Assembly: GCA_032173965.1 (NCBI GenBank)
Contig: CM063288.1
Location: 20,061,501-20,125,500, forward strand
Reading direction: 5' to 3'
From: Sitta carolinensis
Taxonomy: Eukaryota; Chordata; Aves; Passeriformes; Sittidae
DNA: 64,000 nucleotides
Both the position numbers and the translations under genes were made by a program. The first letter of the stretch is position 1, and each line of letters opens with the position of its first letter. Under the pieces are notes generated by a model, which was not told the DNA's origin, did no database searches, and was given only the letters and a program-made list of their open reading frames with translations. Positions 1 to 10,700 of the stretch are shown here, piece by piece.

Positions 1-1770
1 ACTTCCACTCTGCTAGATCAGCATCTTTTGCATTCCCAGCTCTCTGCTGGCTCCTGTCCCTACTCAGTGGTGGGTAACCTGTGGGGACAGGGCTCAGGGA
101 GAGGAGGGCAGATCACAGCACCTCTACAGCATGTCCCCAGTTGTGCAGAGACTCCAAGATGACCCACTAGCACAGATGGAGAGGTCAGCATTCCCTGCTG
201 GGTCTCTGGGGGCTGGTTTGTTCATCCCCTCCCTCCTGCCTTGCCTGTGGAAGGGGGATGTGTGCATTTGCTCCAACACATCCACTGCTGGCAAAGGAAG
301 GAAGCAGGCAGCATGCTGCCCCTCCTTTTTTGCTCCTGCAAAGCTCCATTCATCCGAGGTTGTGGTGACTTTCATGGTGCCTTGGAGCCTCCCTTTAGTG
401 TGCATTTGTTCCTCAGCCTCACAGCACAAAACCTGGTGGGTTTGGGTACCGCTTGCTGTGCTCTCACTGTCACTGGAGCAGCAGTGCATCCTTACCCACA
501 GCATCCTTTACTGCCTTTTTTGACTTTTTGATTGCTGCAGCCAGACTTAGCTTCTCATAGATTGAACAATCTGCATCATCTGAATAACCATTTCTAATTA
601 AGTGCAGATAAGAGCCAAGGTGACTTAGTTTCTTTGTGAGCAGCTGAGCTGCAGCAGACAGAAGCTCAAACCCTGAACTGTTGGTGTGGTATCAGTGTAA
701 GATTCTGGTTTCATGTGAAATCAAGCCTGGATGCCTCAGATTTGCTACTTTCTTTGTCCCCAAGCCCTGCTATGAAGCAGGGAGGAGTGTTGAGATAGAA
801 AGTATTGAGTATTGAGATAGAAATGTCTGCAGTAGCTGCACTAGCCTTGGTTAAAGGCTGTCAGCGTGGATGATGTTTAACAACTTTCCTTATACTTACA
901 TCAGATCCAGGTTTGGATTTTGTGTGATTCTGAGGTATTTTTGATGTGAGGTTCCTCCAGTCAAGAGGAAATCTTCCAACTGGAGGAGCACTGTGATGGA
1001 AGCATATGAACCTAATGGAAAATGTGAAAAAAACTCTGTTGTACTATGAAGGCACCATAAAATGATAAAAATGTCATCTGGGCTGAGTCTGCAGGACAGT
1101 TTACCTGGAAATACATGCAGTTGTAAACACAACCAACACATACGTCACCCCCATCTCCTTGGTTTCTAGGGGATTATCAGCAGGGAGAGAGATGATGAGT
1201 TTCTTGGGCCCATTTTTACATGTGTTTAGCACCTCATCAAGCCAAGGGCAGCATTTAGGGGCATAATTGCCATCAGTGCTCCTTGGGGTGGGAAGAGAGA
1301 ACATTAGCCCCAATTTCTGGCAGCGTGGCAATACAATCATTTTATGGGGTCTGGTTGCTTTTATTCTTTTGCCACAACTTCAAGGAGTTGTTTGCATCCC
1401 TGCTCAGGCCCGCTGAGGTGTAAAGCAATATGCAGCAATTAGATTTTAACTGCTGTGTAACTGAGTGGCTTTCAGCGAGCCAAACATCCCTCCTAACCTC
1501 TTTTCCAAGCCCTTTGAGGTGGCTTCTTTTGTCACAGCCATCCTGCAGAAGGTATGGGCTGAGATCAAAGCCCTGCCATAGCCACGAATCCAGCCGGTGG
1601 AGAGCCCTTCAGGAGCAGTGTAAGCCTGTTAATTACCATGCCTCCCTCTTCCCCTAGCTCCTGGAGGCCTGGTGCCCCTCTCACCCCTGGCTCGTGCTAT
1701 TTTATTCACCCCATTAAAATAACTCCCATATTTTTTCCCTCCCTGCCTCCCTCCACTCTGGCTCTCGCAG
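1..1770. other. Probable MLPH intron, no exon recognised
   Basis: This stretch lies upstream of the first exon I can assign to MLPH. The open frames in it are short and do not resemble the N-terminal Rab-binding half of melanophilin, so that half must lie to the left of the window. Short direct repeats built on the words 'gtattgag' and 'gagatagaaa' occur around 790-825. I see no RNA gene or mobile element here. Calling it intronic is an inference from the exon at 1771, which begins directly after a good splice acceptor and is in an open phase. Confidence 0.5.
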
Positions 1771-4700
1771 AGGTCATCGGCTCAGGCTTTGAGTGAGATC
1801 ACGGCCAAAGTGCTGAGAGCCATAAACGCCACGGAGGAAGCGGTGTGGGAGTCGATGCATGGAGAGAGCCAGGGCTCTGCTCTCCCTGTGGGGCAGCTTC
1901 CAGCCCTGGCAGATGGGAAAGAGGTGGCCGAAGTGTACCGGGAGCTTGAGGAAAATGTAAGGTTCCCCAGAGCTTCTGGGCAGCAGGGGGTGGGGATGCA
2001 AAGGAATAACCCCCCAAAGTTTCTTGGTACAGGGTTGGTCAGCATGGAGAGGATGGTCAGCAGCGGGATGAGAAAGTCTGGGGCTTAGAGGATGGTACAA
2101 CAGCAAAAGCAGATGCTCTGTCTTGTGGCTTTCCTTTCCTCAGCTCCTGATCCTCTGGGGGATGAGTGTGGTTCCCACCTTGCCATAGCATCACTTTGCT
2201 GCACTTCAGCAGTTCCTGCTGCAGCAAAACTTGTGTCCCATTCCCTTCAGTTCCTCCCCAGCACTCTTTCTTCAAGGGGTTTATGAACACCACCCACCTC
2301 TTCACTAAGAGTGCCCTCATCAGCCCCATAAGCCCCTGTGCCTGGAGCTGATGGGCTCCTGTGAGTGACAAGTTCACAGCTGAAGCATAATCCCCCTGCA
2401 AGGTTTGTGTGACCCCGGAGCACTGACAGCTTTTTTAGCCACTATAAACCCATAGGAATTGATTCCCTGTGGAAATGGTTTGCATTCACAGTGCCCTGTA
2501 CCAAGCTCCAAAGGAACAGTTCAAAGAAAAGCTGGATCTCCATTGGGCTGGTCAGGTTTTGCTGTAGGGGAATGTCCTGCAATGGGGATCAGGGTTTGGG
2601 GACACTCTCTGTGGCTCATCCCTCACTGGGGAAAGCTTACAAGTAAAAGCAGGGAGCTGCAACACCTGGTTGCTTTCTGGCCAAACACAGCATCCAGGGG
2701 AAGAGGGTTGGATGCAAGAAGGTTTTGGGGTTCTCTTGAGAGAAGGGATAGGGCTGGGAAGGCTCTGAGCTTTGGGCTTAGTGCTGCTGCTGCCATCAGC
2801 TGGGGACAGGGGTGGGTAGACAATGGCCCTGGGAGATGTGTGTCATCCTGCCACTCCCTCAGGGATCCTGGCTGAGTCACAGCTGGCATGCCACCCACCT
2901 TGGAGGGCACTGGGAGAGTCTGATGGGCCAACAGCAAATCCCTGTGACTCAGGTTGGGTGGTGCATGGCCTTAGGATTTGCACTGGGAGGGGGTGGGACC
3001 TCTCAGAGTGTGGGACTGTGATTTGGGTGGATGGACTGTAGTTCAGTGCATGCAGAGGGCTCCTGCCAGGCAGTTTTGCACAATGCCCAGCCCAGAGAAA
3101 GCTGAGAGGGCTGGAGAATTAGCAATGGCAGTAGCAGTATTGAGATCTTAGGGTCAGTCAGCAGACCAGTGGCCACATCTGATCATCTGATGGGATTGCA
3201 TCCTGATGTGTTAATGCTTCCCGAGCTGCCTTGCTTGGACCTGTGTCCCTTTAGTAACCTGGGAGGAAGTGGCAGTAAAACCAGAGGTTTTATTGGGATA
3301 GATCGTTTTACCCTCCTTCTCTAGGCAGCAAAGGGAGGACAGTGCAGCCTAACCCTGCTCCCAGCAACACAGGCACCCTTAAAACAGACTGAGCAGGTTT
3401 GGACAGTCAGTTTGTCTCCTTCCCAGCTCTGCCCTCACATGACACAGCAGCCTGAGCTGGTTTGCAGGTACCTGCTCTCCCCCTGAGCACATAGCACAAA
3501 GTGCTGCTACTTCTCGAGCAGGTCACTGAGTTTTGGTCCTTCCTGTGTTCCCACTGAGCCTCTTACCACTTCACACTGTTGGTAATTGCTCTCCAAAAGC
3601 CCAGGGAAGGGAGAAAACGAGATGAAAAGCTGTGTCGGAGCTGACTGGTGCTGTCTGTGCTGCAAGGCAAGAAGGCAACCAAAAACAAGCAGAAGGAGCT
3701 GCTGCATCTGGGGCTGCGGTCACACCAGGAGAGGAGAACTCCAGGAAGGTTAGTTCCTCAATGCAATTTTTCCTTTTCTGCTGTATTTCAGGTGTACCTG
3801 ACTGCTGGAAAGACCTACCAGCTTGAGAAGACCCTGAAGGAGATTGAGGAAGGTGCCCAGCACAGCGGCACTACTGACTCAGAGCTGTCGGAGCTGGAGG
3901 ACAAAGTGGCCTTGGCAGCTGCTCAGGTGCAGCAGGCCGAGAGTGAGGTGAGGGCCTGACTCTGACAGGGGCTTTGCCTGGACAGAGATGGCAAACAGAG
4001 CCACTGGTGGATCCTCCACCCACCCATCTGTATGTCTTTTCTTCTAAAGATATCAGATATCGAATCCCGGATTGCAGCTCTGTCTGCTGCAGGGCTGACA
4101 GTGAAGTCTGTGGAAAAGGCAAAGAAGAAGTCAAGCATGCAGGTGAGTGTGGAGGGTGCTGGCTGTGATGTCCACGCTCCCCTGAGCTGGAGCTGCTGCC
4201 CCTGGGCACTGGGAAGGGCTGCCTGGCTTGCTGAGCCATTCCCACCTCTCCCCGTGCTGCCTGATGCTCTGCCATGGCAGACTGAGCTGTCTGCCTCCTC
4301 TTGCACCCCCAGAGACACCTTTGCCTTTCTCTGTCCACAGGCTGCCTGTCTCCATTCTCCTGATCCTGCCAGCAGCAGTCCTGGGGAGTCTTTGGATGAC
4401 ATTAAAGTGAGTGTGTGTTTAATCACAGGCTGTGCTAATCACAGCGTTAAGCCTGGACACAACCAGGGTCTCCAGGGGGCTGCCATCAAAGCAGTGGCCT
4501 CAGGGGAGACCTCTGCCATCCCAACCCTTCCCCATAGCAGGCTGCTCCTCTTCTCTTGCAGGCAATGCCCGGGCTGCAGAGGTTCAGGAGGAAGTTCAAC
4601 AGTCCCCTGGAAATGACCAGTAAGGACCACAGCCCTGCCCGTGGGAGATGGGGACCTGTGGGGGACTGGGCTGGGCTTTGGGGGAGGTTGATCCTCTCCC

Positions 4701-7357
4701 TCCCTCTGCATCCATGGAGTGCCCTTCCCTGTGCTCATGCCCTGCTGGTAGGACAGCTCCAGGGGAAACTGGGGTGGATAACTGGGAAGGGAGGGAGCAA
4801 CTGGCAGGACTGGGGACAGTGATGGGAGAGCAGAGATCAGGCTGAGGTGGCTGAGTCCTCCAAGAACTCTGCAGCCACCCCAGAGTCCAGGGAGACACAC
4901 CTGCACTCCTTTGTCTGTGGCATCCCATGGGCTCTTAGGCCTCAAAGCCTCACCTAAGCCCATCCTCTCTTCTGACAGCAATTTATCCCTTGCTTGGCCA
5001 TTTTGGGGAAGGTATTCTTCCCTGGATGGCTGCCCCACCCCTGGAAGTGTTCCAGGCCAGGCTGGATGGGGCTTAGAGCAACCTGGTCTAGTGGAAAGTG
5101 AGAACCAGAGGGGGGATTTCAAATTCCTTTCAACCCAAACCATTCCATGACTACATGAATCTTGACCCTGCTGACTCTGCCACTGGTCTCTGCTGGGAGT
5201 AGGAAGCCCTCTTGGGCTCAGCTATGGACAAGCAGCTTGGGAGAGCTTCAAAATAGATGGTGACCTGAAACTTGGCACAGCAACTGGTGTGGTGGGGGGA
5301 CAATCACTGGAAATGTTTCATCCTGACCAATATCAGCAAGACCCATTAGGAAATTACTTTTCTGTTTCTCTCTTATCTTTCCTCACAAGCTTAAAGGCAA
5401 AAAGAGTGGTTCTCCTTCCAGATAATGAAAGATGAAGGGAGGGAAGGGGGGAAAGATCATTTAATGCAGAGGTAGGAGAGCATTTCCCCCATTCACACAG
5501 ACAGTTAACAGTGCTTTTCCCCAGGCTGGGGCTGGTAGGTGGAAAGGTGAGGAGGAGTCATCTGCAATCCTTCCTGCAAAGGGCAGGCAGATAAAGGCAG
5601 CCCTGCCAGGAGATAGAGGGATGTGCAATGGGGACAGACATCACCAGGCAAACCTAATCCCCTGTGCCTGGTCTGGACTAGGGGGTGATTTGGTCTCCTG
5701 GCTGCCTTCCTGGCAGGTCAGAGACTTGGAAAGTCGGGCCTGAAAAGGTGCAGCTGGTGGAAGCTGGTGGAAGAGGAGCAGAGATGAACAAACAGGTCAA
5801 GAGAGTCTCCCAGGCTGGGGCAGTGAGAGCTTCTCCCAGGCTGGGGTTTTGTTACACCACAGAGCTTTCTGGAGCAGAGGCCCTGGCAGCTGACTGCTGC
5901 CAGGCTGACCCAGCTCTCACAGTGCTCTGGGAAGCTCAGCAGGAGCAACTCTCATCTCCTTGCTCCCAAAGTGCTTCCATCCCCCTCCCACAGAGGGAAG
6001 TGCCAGCACTTCCAAACCCACAGCCAGCGGGGGATCAGTGAATCCCAAGGGTGCTGATTCCCCAAGTGACTTGGTGGGTGGCTGGAAGCTCTGGGGAGCT
6101 GGGTGAGGACCTGCTGCCCATCCCTCATCCCTTCTTGCAGGCTTTGACGACTCCTTTGACCGCAACTCCGTGTACCGCGGCTCGCTGACACAGAGGAACC
6201 CCAACGGGAAGAACAGGAGGGTGGAGCGGCTCTTCGCGGTACTGTGGGGGCTTTGCTTTGTTCATCTGAGGGGCCAGTGCTTCATTTCACATGGTGGGGT
6301 TATTTTCTGTTGTGAGATAGGCTTAGGAGAATCACAGAATCACTGGGCTGGAAGGGACCTCCAGTTTCATTGAGTCCAAGCCTAACACCTAAACCAGACC
6401 ATGGCACCCAGTGCCACATCCAGTCTTTTTTAAACACATCCAGGGATGGTGACTCCACCACCTCCCCAGGCAGAACATTCCAGTACTTTATTACTCTTTC
6501 TGTGAAAAACTTATTCCTGATATCCAATCTATATTTCCCTTGCTGCAGCTTGAGGCTGTGCCCTCTGGTTCTGTCAGTGCTGCCTGGAGAAAGACACCAA
6601 CCCCACCTGAGCACAGCCACCTCTCAGGGAACTGTAGAGAGCACTAAGGTCACCCCTGAGTCTCCTTTTCTCCAGCTGAACACCCCCAGATCCCTCAGCT
6701 GTTCCTCACAGGGTTTGTGTTCCCAGCCCCTCTCCATCCTCATTGCCTCCTCTGGATGTGCTCAAGCGTCTCCATGTCCTTCCTAAACTGAGGGCCCAGA
6801 ACTGGACACAGTTCTCTGGACACAGAGAAGAGTAAACTATTTTTAAATTTTGAAAGGTAGAAAGAAAATTTTATTAACAGAACTAAAAGAGGTATAATAA
6901 GAATTAGAATAAAACTTTTAGAATACTTTTTTTCTTTCTTACACTTTGTTTTCTTTTTGTTGGTAATGTATAGAAATCATGTTACCCAGCCCCACAGGAG
7001 GGCTGCAGGCCTGGCTCCCACTGGCACCTATCCTTCCCTACTTTCTCCTCAAGCTGGTGGAGCCCTCAGCTCTCAGCGTTGGTCCCACCACACTGTCTGG
7101 TGAGGGCAGGAACTCCTGGACACCACCCCCTGAGGTCCAGGACGTTCATCTTTTCTGAGCCCCAGAAAAGATGGACATCTTTGAATTCCCACAGCCCTTG
7201 TGGCCCATGGGATGGGGCAGGGACTGACTCCATGCAGAGGCAGCTGGAAGGGACAAGGAGCATGCTGGGTTGGCTCAGGGTGGCGTGGACACAGTGGTGG
7301 GCTGAGGGTTCTCCTCCTTGTGCCTTGCAGAAGCCCGTGATGACCCACCTGTCCTGA
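1771..7357 (+). CDS. MLPH: Melanophilin, C-terminal half (partial, seven exons)
   Basis: Melanophilin (Slac2-a) is the cytoplasmic adaptor that joins Rab27a on melanosomes to myosin Va and actin. Coding exons with GT-AG borders are 1771-1956, 3792-3947, 4050-4142, 4341-4406, 4562-4619, 6141-6238 and 7331-7357. Together they give 684 nt in one continuous frame (227 residues plus TGA). Family-specific segments are [14 protein letters not shown] and [18 protein letters not shown] (coiled coil, exon at 3792), [16 protein letters not shown] (exon at 4050), a basic RRKF stretch (exon at 4562) and [18 protein letters not shown] (exon at 6141). The last matches the conserved C-terminal actin-binding end of MLPH. 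The final exon encodes only eight residues and the stop. The 5' exons, with the Rab27-binding and zinc-finger regions, are outside the window. Further in-phase exons between 1956 and 3792 are possible: 3632-3749 is open and ends at a GTTAGT donor, but its acceptor phase does not fit. The PRLH neighbour supports the assignment. Confidence 0.9.
4985..5155 (+). mobile_element. CR1 LINE 3' fragment in an MLPH intron
   Basis: The text 'ccctggaagtgttccaggcc' followed by 'ggctggatggggcttagagc' and 'aacctggtctagtgg' is the characteristic 3'-terminal segment of avian CR1 retrotransposons. It ends in a degenerate 'cattccatgactaca' tail, the usual CR1 end next to the short 3' repeat. It is 5'-truncated, as most CR1 copies are, and lies in the intron between the MLPH exons at 4562 and 6141. 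The exact left edge is uncertain. Confidence 0.8.
6323..6830 (-). mobile_element. CR1 LINE 3' fragment in the last MLPH intron
   Basis: Read on the minus strand this is a CR1 3' end. The plus strand begins with 'aatcacagaatcactgggct' and 'ggaagggacctccag', the reverse complement of the CR1 terminus, and continues through 'ggctgtgccctctggttctg' and 'cctcctctggatgtgctc'. The fragment is about 500 bp. It sits between the penultimate and last MLPH coding exons, directly after the 6238 donor region, and does not interrupt coding sequence. Confidence 0.88.
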
Positions 7358-9270
7358 GGAGAGGGGACGTCTCAGCTACTGCATTTCAGTGAAGATAAAA
7401 GACCTCAGCAAAGCAAAGCCTCTCACAGCCTTCCCTGCAACATCCTCTCCTCCTCCTCCTGAGCCCCTCTCTCCCTGGAACCCTGGACAGAAAAGAAGCC
7501 AGAGGCCATGGGCAGGAGGCCTTGCTGGGAGTTGATGGGAAGAGGAGCAAAGCACTGGGGTGCAGACCTGTGGCCTCCCATGGCAGGGTGCTGGAATGAG
7601 ACCTTGGATCGGGGCAGCTCTTTGGTACTGGGTCAGCCCAGGGGACCAGGGAGGTGCAGAACAGGAGGGAGCTGGAGATCAGCGTGACATTCAGCACAGG
7701 GACCAGGGCAGGGACACAGCCCTGGCTTGGCAAAAGCTGTCAGTGCCTGTCCCTGCTCACCAGCAGGGACAGGAGCTGACAGTGAATGTGGAATGCCCTT
7801 GGGGTGCCTCAGGTGGAAGAGGGGGAGCCAGCCCTCATCCAAGTGCTGGGATTCACATCCTGATGCTGGTCCCAGTTCCCTGTCATGGCCCGTGGAGCTT
7901 TGCTTCCCTTCCCTGAGCAGCAAAGCAGGATGAGAACAGTGCTGGGCCCCTCCCAGTGAGCACTTGCTCTTTGCCCCAAGCCATGCAAATACCCACTGGG
8001 GCTTCTGCCACCCTGCCTGAAGCAGCTGTGGCCATCAGGGGATGGGAGTGAGGCGAGGCCAGAGGGAAGCAGAGGCAAGAAAAGTGGGAGGAAAGGCTGG
8101 GGAGCTTGTTTGGGATTGGTTTGCTTTTCTAGCTCTTGAAGATACCTCTGCTCCACGTGAGGCTGTATCAGCAAGATCCAGAACTCCAGCAAGCAGAGTG
8201 TAGGTGCTCCTCTGCTCCACAGAGGGGTCAGCCCCTGCCAAGGTGCACTTGAACATGTCTCCTGTCCCTGGTGATGGCACTGCAGAGCCTCTTAGGACCA
8301 TTCCACCCTTTGTGATGACCTCTGGGGGCTGCAGCAGCCCTGGGTCCCTGATGTCACCCTCCCCCCGCTCCCCCCAGACCTTTGTTTTCCTCCAGTGTTC
8401 AACTCTCCACATCCACTAAGCCCAGTGGATCAGTATTGGCCCCATATCCATGTCCATCAGGATGGGCAGAGGGTTGCTTTCTCTTGCTGGTCACTTTGGA
8501 AGAGGATTTTTCTTGGTCCCTGGCCTGTAGAGCCCGCACTTTCCTCCCTCCTTCCCTCCCTCCCTCACTGGTGGGCAAAGTGGGGAGGATCACTCATAGC
8601 TGGAGCAGGGATGTCAGACCAATGCTGGCAGCTTCCCCTCCATGGCCACCCAGGCTGGATCATTTTAGGCAATTCCTGTGCATCTGAGCTAAACCCACTT
8701 TAATTACGAGCAGTAGGGTGAATTCTCATGCAATTAACACATTTGTTTGGCTTTGGTAGTAGTAGAGGTTGCTAACTGCCTAGGAATTGGTCCTGTGGTC
8801 ATCCCAGAGAGTATTGTAAGTCCATAGCCGAAACAAAACTAGTTTCTCCATTTAAAATTAAATCCTTGTGGCCTGAAGCTCAGAAGGGTAAGTGCAAACC
8901 TCTGCTGTCACAGAAACCCTCCCAGACACTGGCTTCCCTGGATCTAGCTAGGGGCTGTGCTAGCATGGCAGCTCCTTGGGTGGAAGAAAGGAGCTCCACC
9001 AAGATCATCCAAAGGGTTTGCACTCTCCAAGATCATCCAAAGGGTTTGCACCCACCCTTCTGGCGTCAGGGTTCAGCCTTCACCCCGGCCCCATCTCTTG
9101 CTTGTCTGGTTCCAGCTGTGACTCGAGTCCTGCCATGCCCAACCCTGTTAAGGGAACTTCAGCAGCTCAGTAGCCACCCACGTTGTTCTTTGCTGGTTTC
9201 CTGACCCATTTGCCTGTGTAGAGATTATAATAAATGTGCACTAAATCATGCAATAAAGCCAATTTTGTGT
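7358..9270 (+). other. MLPH: Probable MLPH 3' UTR with two poly(A) signals
   Basis: Downstream of the MLPH stop at 7357 there is no further recognisable exon until two close AATAAA hexamers at 9229-9234 and 9252-9257. These are the first strong polyadenylation signals after the gene and precede the PRLH promoter by about 1.4 kb. A UTR of about 1.9 kb is an inference: no transcript data are available. The region contains a short CCCT/CCTT-rich tract near 8546-8570 and a direct duplication of about 30 bp at 8997-9052 built on 'aagatcatccaaagggtttg'. Confidence 0.5.
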
Positions 9271-9339
9271 CCAGAGCCACCCACCCATTTCCCAGTGTCT
9301 GTTTTCTCAGCACACTCGAGCGAAGGCTCCTTTCTCTTC

Positions 9340-9560
9340 CCATGGAATCCCAGGATGGTTGGGGTTGGAAGGGACCTCAAAGCCCATGTCCTCCACCCCC
9401 TGCCAAGCCTTCCACTAGCCCACATTGTTCCAAGTCCTCTCCAGCCTGGCCTTGAACATTTCCAGGCATGGGGCAGCCACAACTTTCTGGGCAACCTGTA
9501 CCAGGGCCTCACCACCCTCACGTTGAAGAATTCCTTCCCTATATTGGGCCAGAGGTGTCC
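9340..9560 (-). mobile_element. CR1 LINE 3' fragment downstream of MLPH
   Basis: The minus strand is a CR1 terminus. On the plus strand 'ggttggggttggaagggacc' is followed by 'cctccagcctggccttgaac', 'ggggcagccacaactttctg' and 'cctcaccaccctcacgttg', all typical of reversed avian CR1 3' ends. It lies just beyond the MLPH poly(A) signals. The inner edge fades out around 9545-9620. Confidence 0.85.
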
Positions 9561-9619
9561 AGTGGCGAAGCTGGGGGGGGCAAAGGGGATGCAGAGGAGG
9601 GGCTGATCCTGAAATAAGT

Positions 9620-10545
9620 GCACTGCTGCAACTTGCATGGAAAGCCTGAAAGCAGCCTGGCAGCTGAAGCCACAAGAAACACAAGCCCACGGCATCAAGG
9701 GATTGCTTTAAATCTGTATTAAATATCAGCAGCAGCCCTGGGGTAGAGAGAGGCCTGCTGAGCCCGGGGTGGGGATTTCCATGGCTGAAGCCCAAGGTGG
9801 GGCAGGTTCTCCTCTCTGCAGCCCTTCCTCTGCCCTTGCTCACACCTGGGGCAGTCCCCCCGTGTCCCAGGCTGCTCCCGTCACCTCTCCACAGCACTGG
9901 CTGTGCTCGGGCACTGGAGCTGGGCGCTGCAGGAGATGGAGCTCTGTGCCAGGGCAAAGACAGCCCCACACGGGGGGGACAGACAGACAGAGCCCTCCCA
10001 CCTGCCCACACCCCACTGGGGATGGGGTCTGCACAATCCTGCCGACACAGAGGGGTCCCTGATTTGGGATGTCCCCACTTTCATCTGTTTGGATACCAAT
10101 TGACCCTCACGCTGGAGCCCCAAGCTGGCTTCTTCAGGGTCATATCTAGCAGAATAAATATCAGAAATCTCTAAAATCCATTTGAAATGAGAGTGGGGGG
10201 CCGGGGGGTGGGGGTTTGGAGCCCTCATGCCCAGAGATCAAACCTGTTCCTGCCAGCCCGTGTGCCCCAGCATATTGCCTTCCTCTCGTCTCTGTATTTA
10301 GCGTTCTGCTTTCCCTAAAGCAGATTTTTTTTTATGGGGAATGGAGGGGAAAGGGTGGTGGTGCCAGTGTAAATCCTGCGGTGGAGTTACACTGTTCCCT
10401 CCAGCGTCCAGGGCAGCAGCACACACCGATCCCGGGTGGGTGAAGGGGCAGGAAACTTCCCCTTGTCCGAAATAACCCTGCGTCGAGGACGGGGATTAAC
10501 ATATTCCCCAACTATCTCCCTCAGCCAGCGTAAGATAAAATGCTG
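9620..10545. other. MLPH-PRLH intergenic stretch, nothing recognised
   Basis: This is GC-rich spacer between the MLPH 3' region and the PRLH promoter. Longer open frames exist on both strands, but they have no recognisable domains and overlap each other, as expected for GC-rich non-coding DNA. I see no repeat family apart from the CR1 fragment at its left side. Confidence 0.5.
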
Positions 10546-10700
10546 GTCCCTTCTGAGTCATGAAAATCCCTGTGCTGATTTGATGAGAGGGGACAGCGGG
10601 GAGGGGGGGAGATGCCCCGGCTCGGTCCCCGCCGGGGCTCGCCTCTGACATCAGCACGAAACCGGCCATAAAAGCAGCGACCGGAGGGGACTCCGGTCCA
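10546..10700 (+). promoter_or_regulatory. PRLH: PRLH core promoter (AP-1 site, CRE-like site, TATA-like box)
   Basis: Three promoter elements line up before the first PRLH splice donor. They are a perfect AP-1 word TGAGTCA at 10554-10560, a CRE-like TGACATCA at 10646-10653 (one base from TGACGTCA), and a TATA-like CATAAAAG at 10667-10674. A start site about 25-30 bp further on (near 10700) would give a short non-coding first exon ending at the CCTCG|GTAAGT donor at 10750-10751. cAMP and AP-1 control would suit a neuropeptide gene, but the sites are seen by eye only. Confidence 0.55.

Noticed and set aside
3632..3749. Possible extra MLPH exon ending at the GTTAGT donor
   Set aside because: The frame is open, but no acceptor gives a phase compatible with exons 1771-1956 and 3792-3947, so I did not include it.
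4439..5143. Minus-strand frame of 234 codons
   Set aside because: It lies antisense to MLPH exon 4562-4619, introns and a CR1 fragment, and is Pro/Leu/Gly-rich without any domain.
9415..10011. Minus-strand frame of 198 codons
   Set aside because: It overlaps a reversed CR1 3' end and GC-rich spacer, with no recognisable domain.
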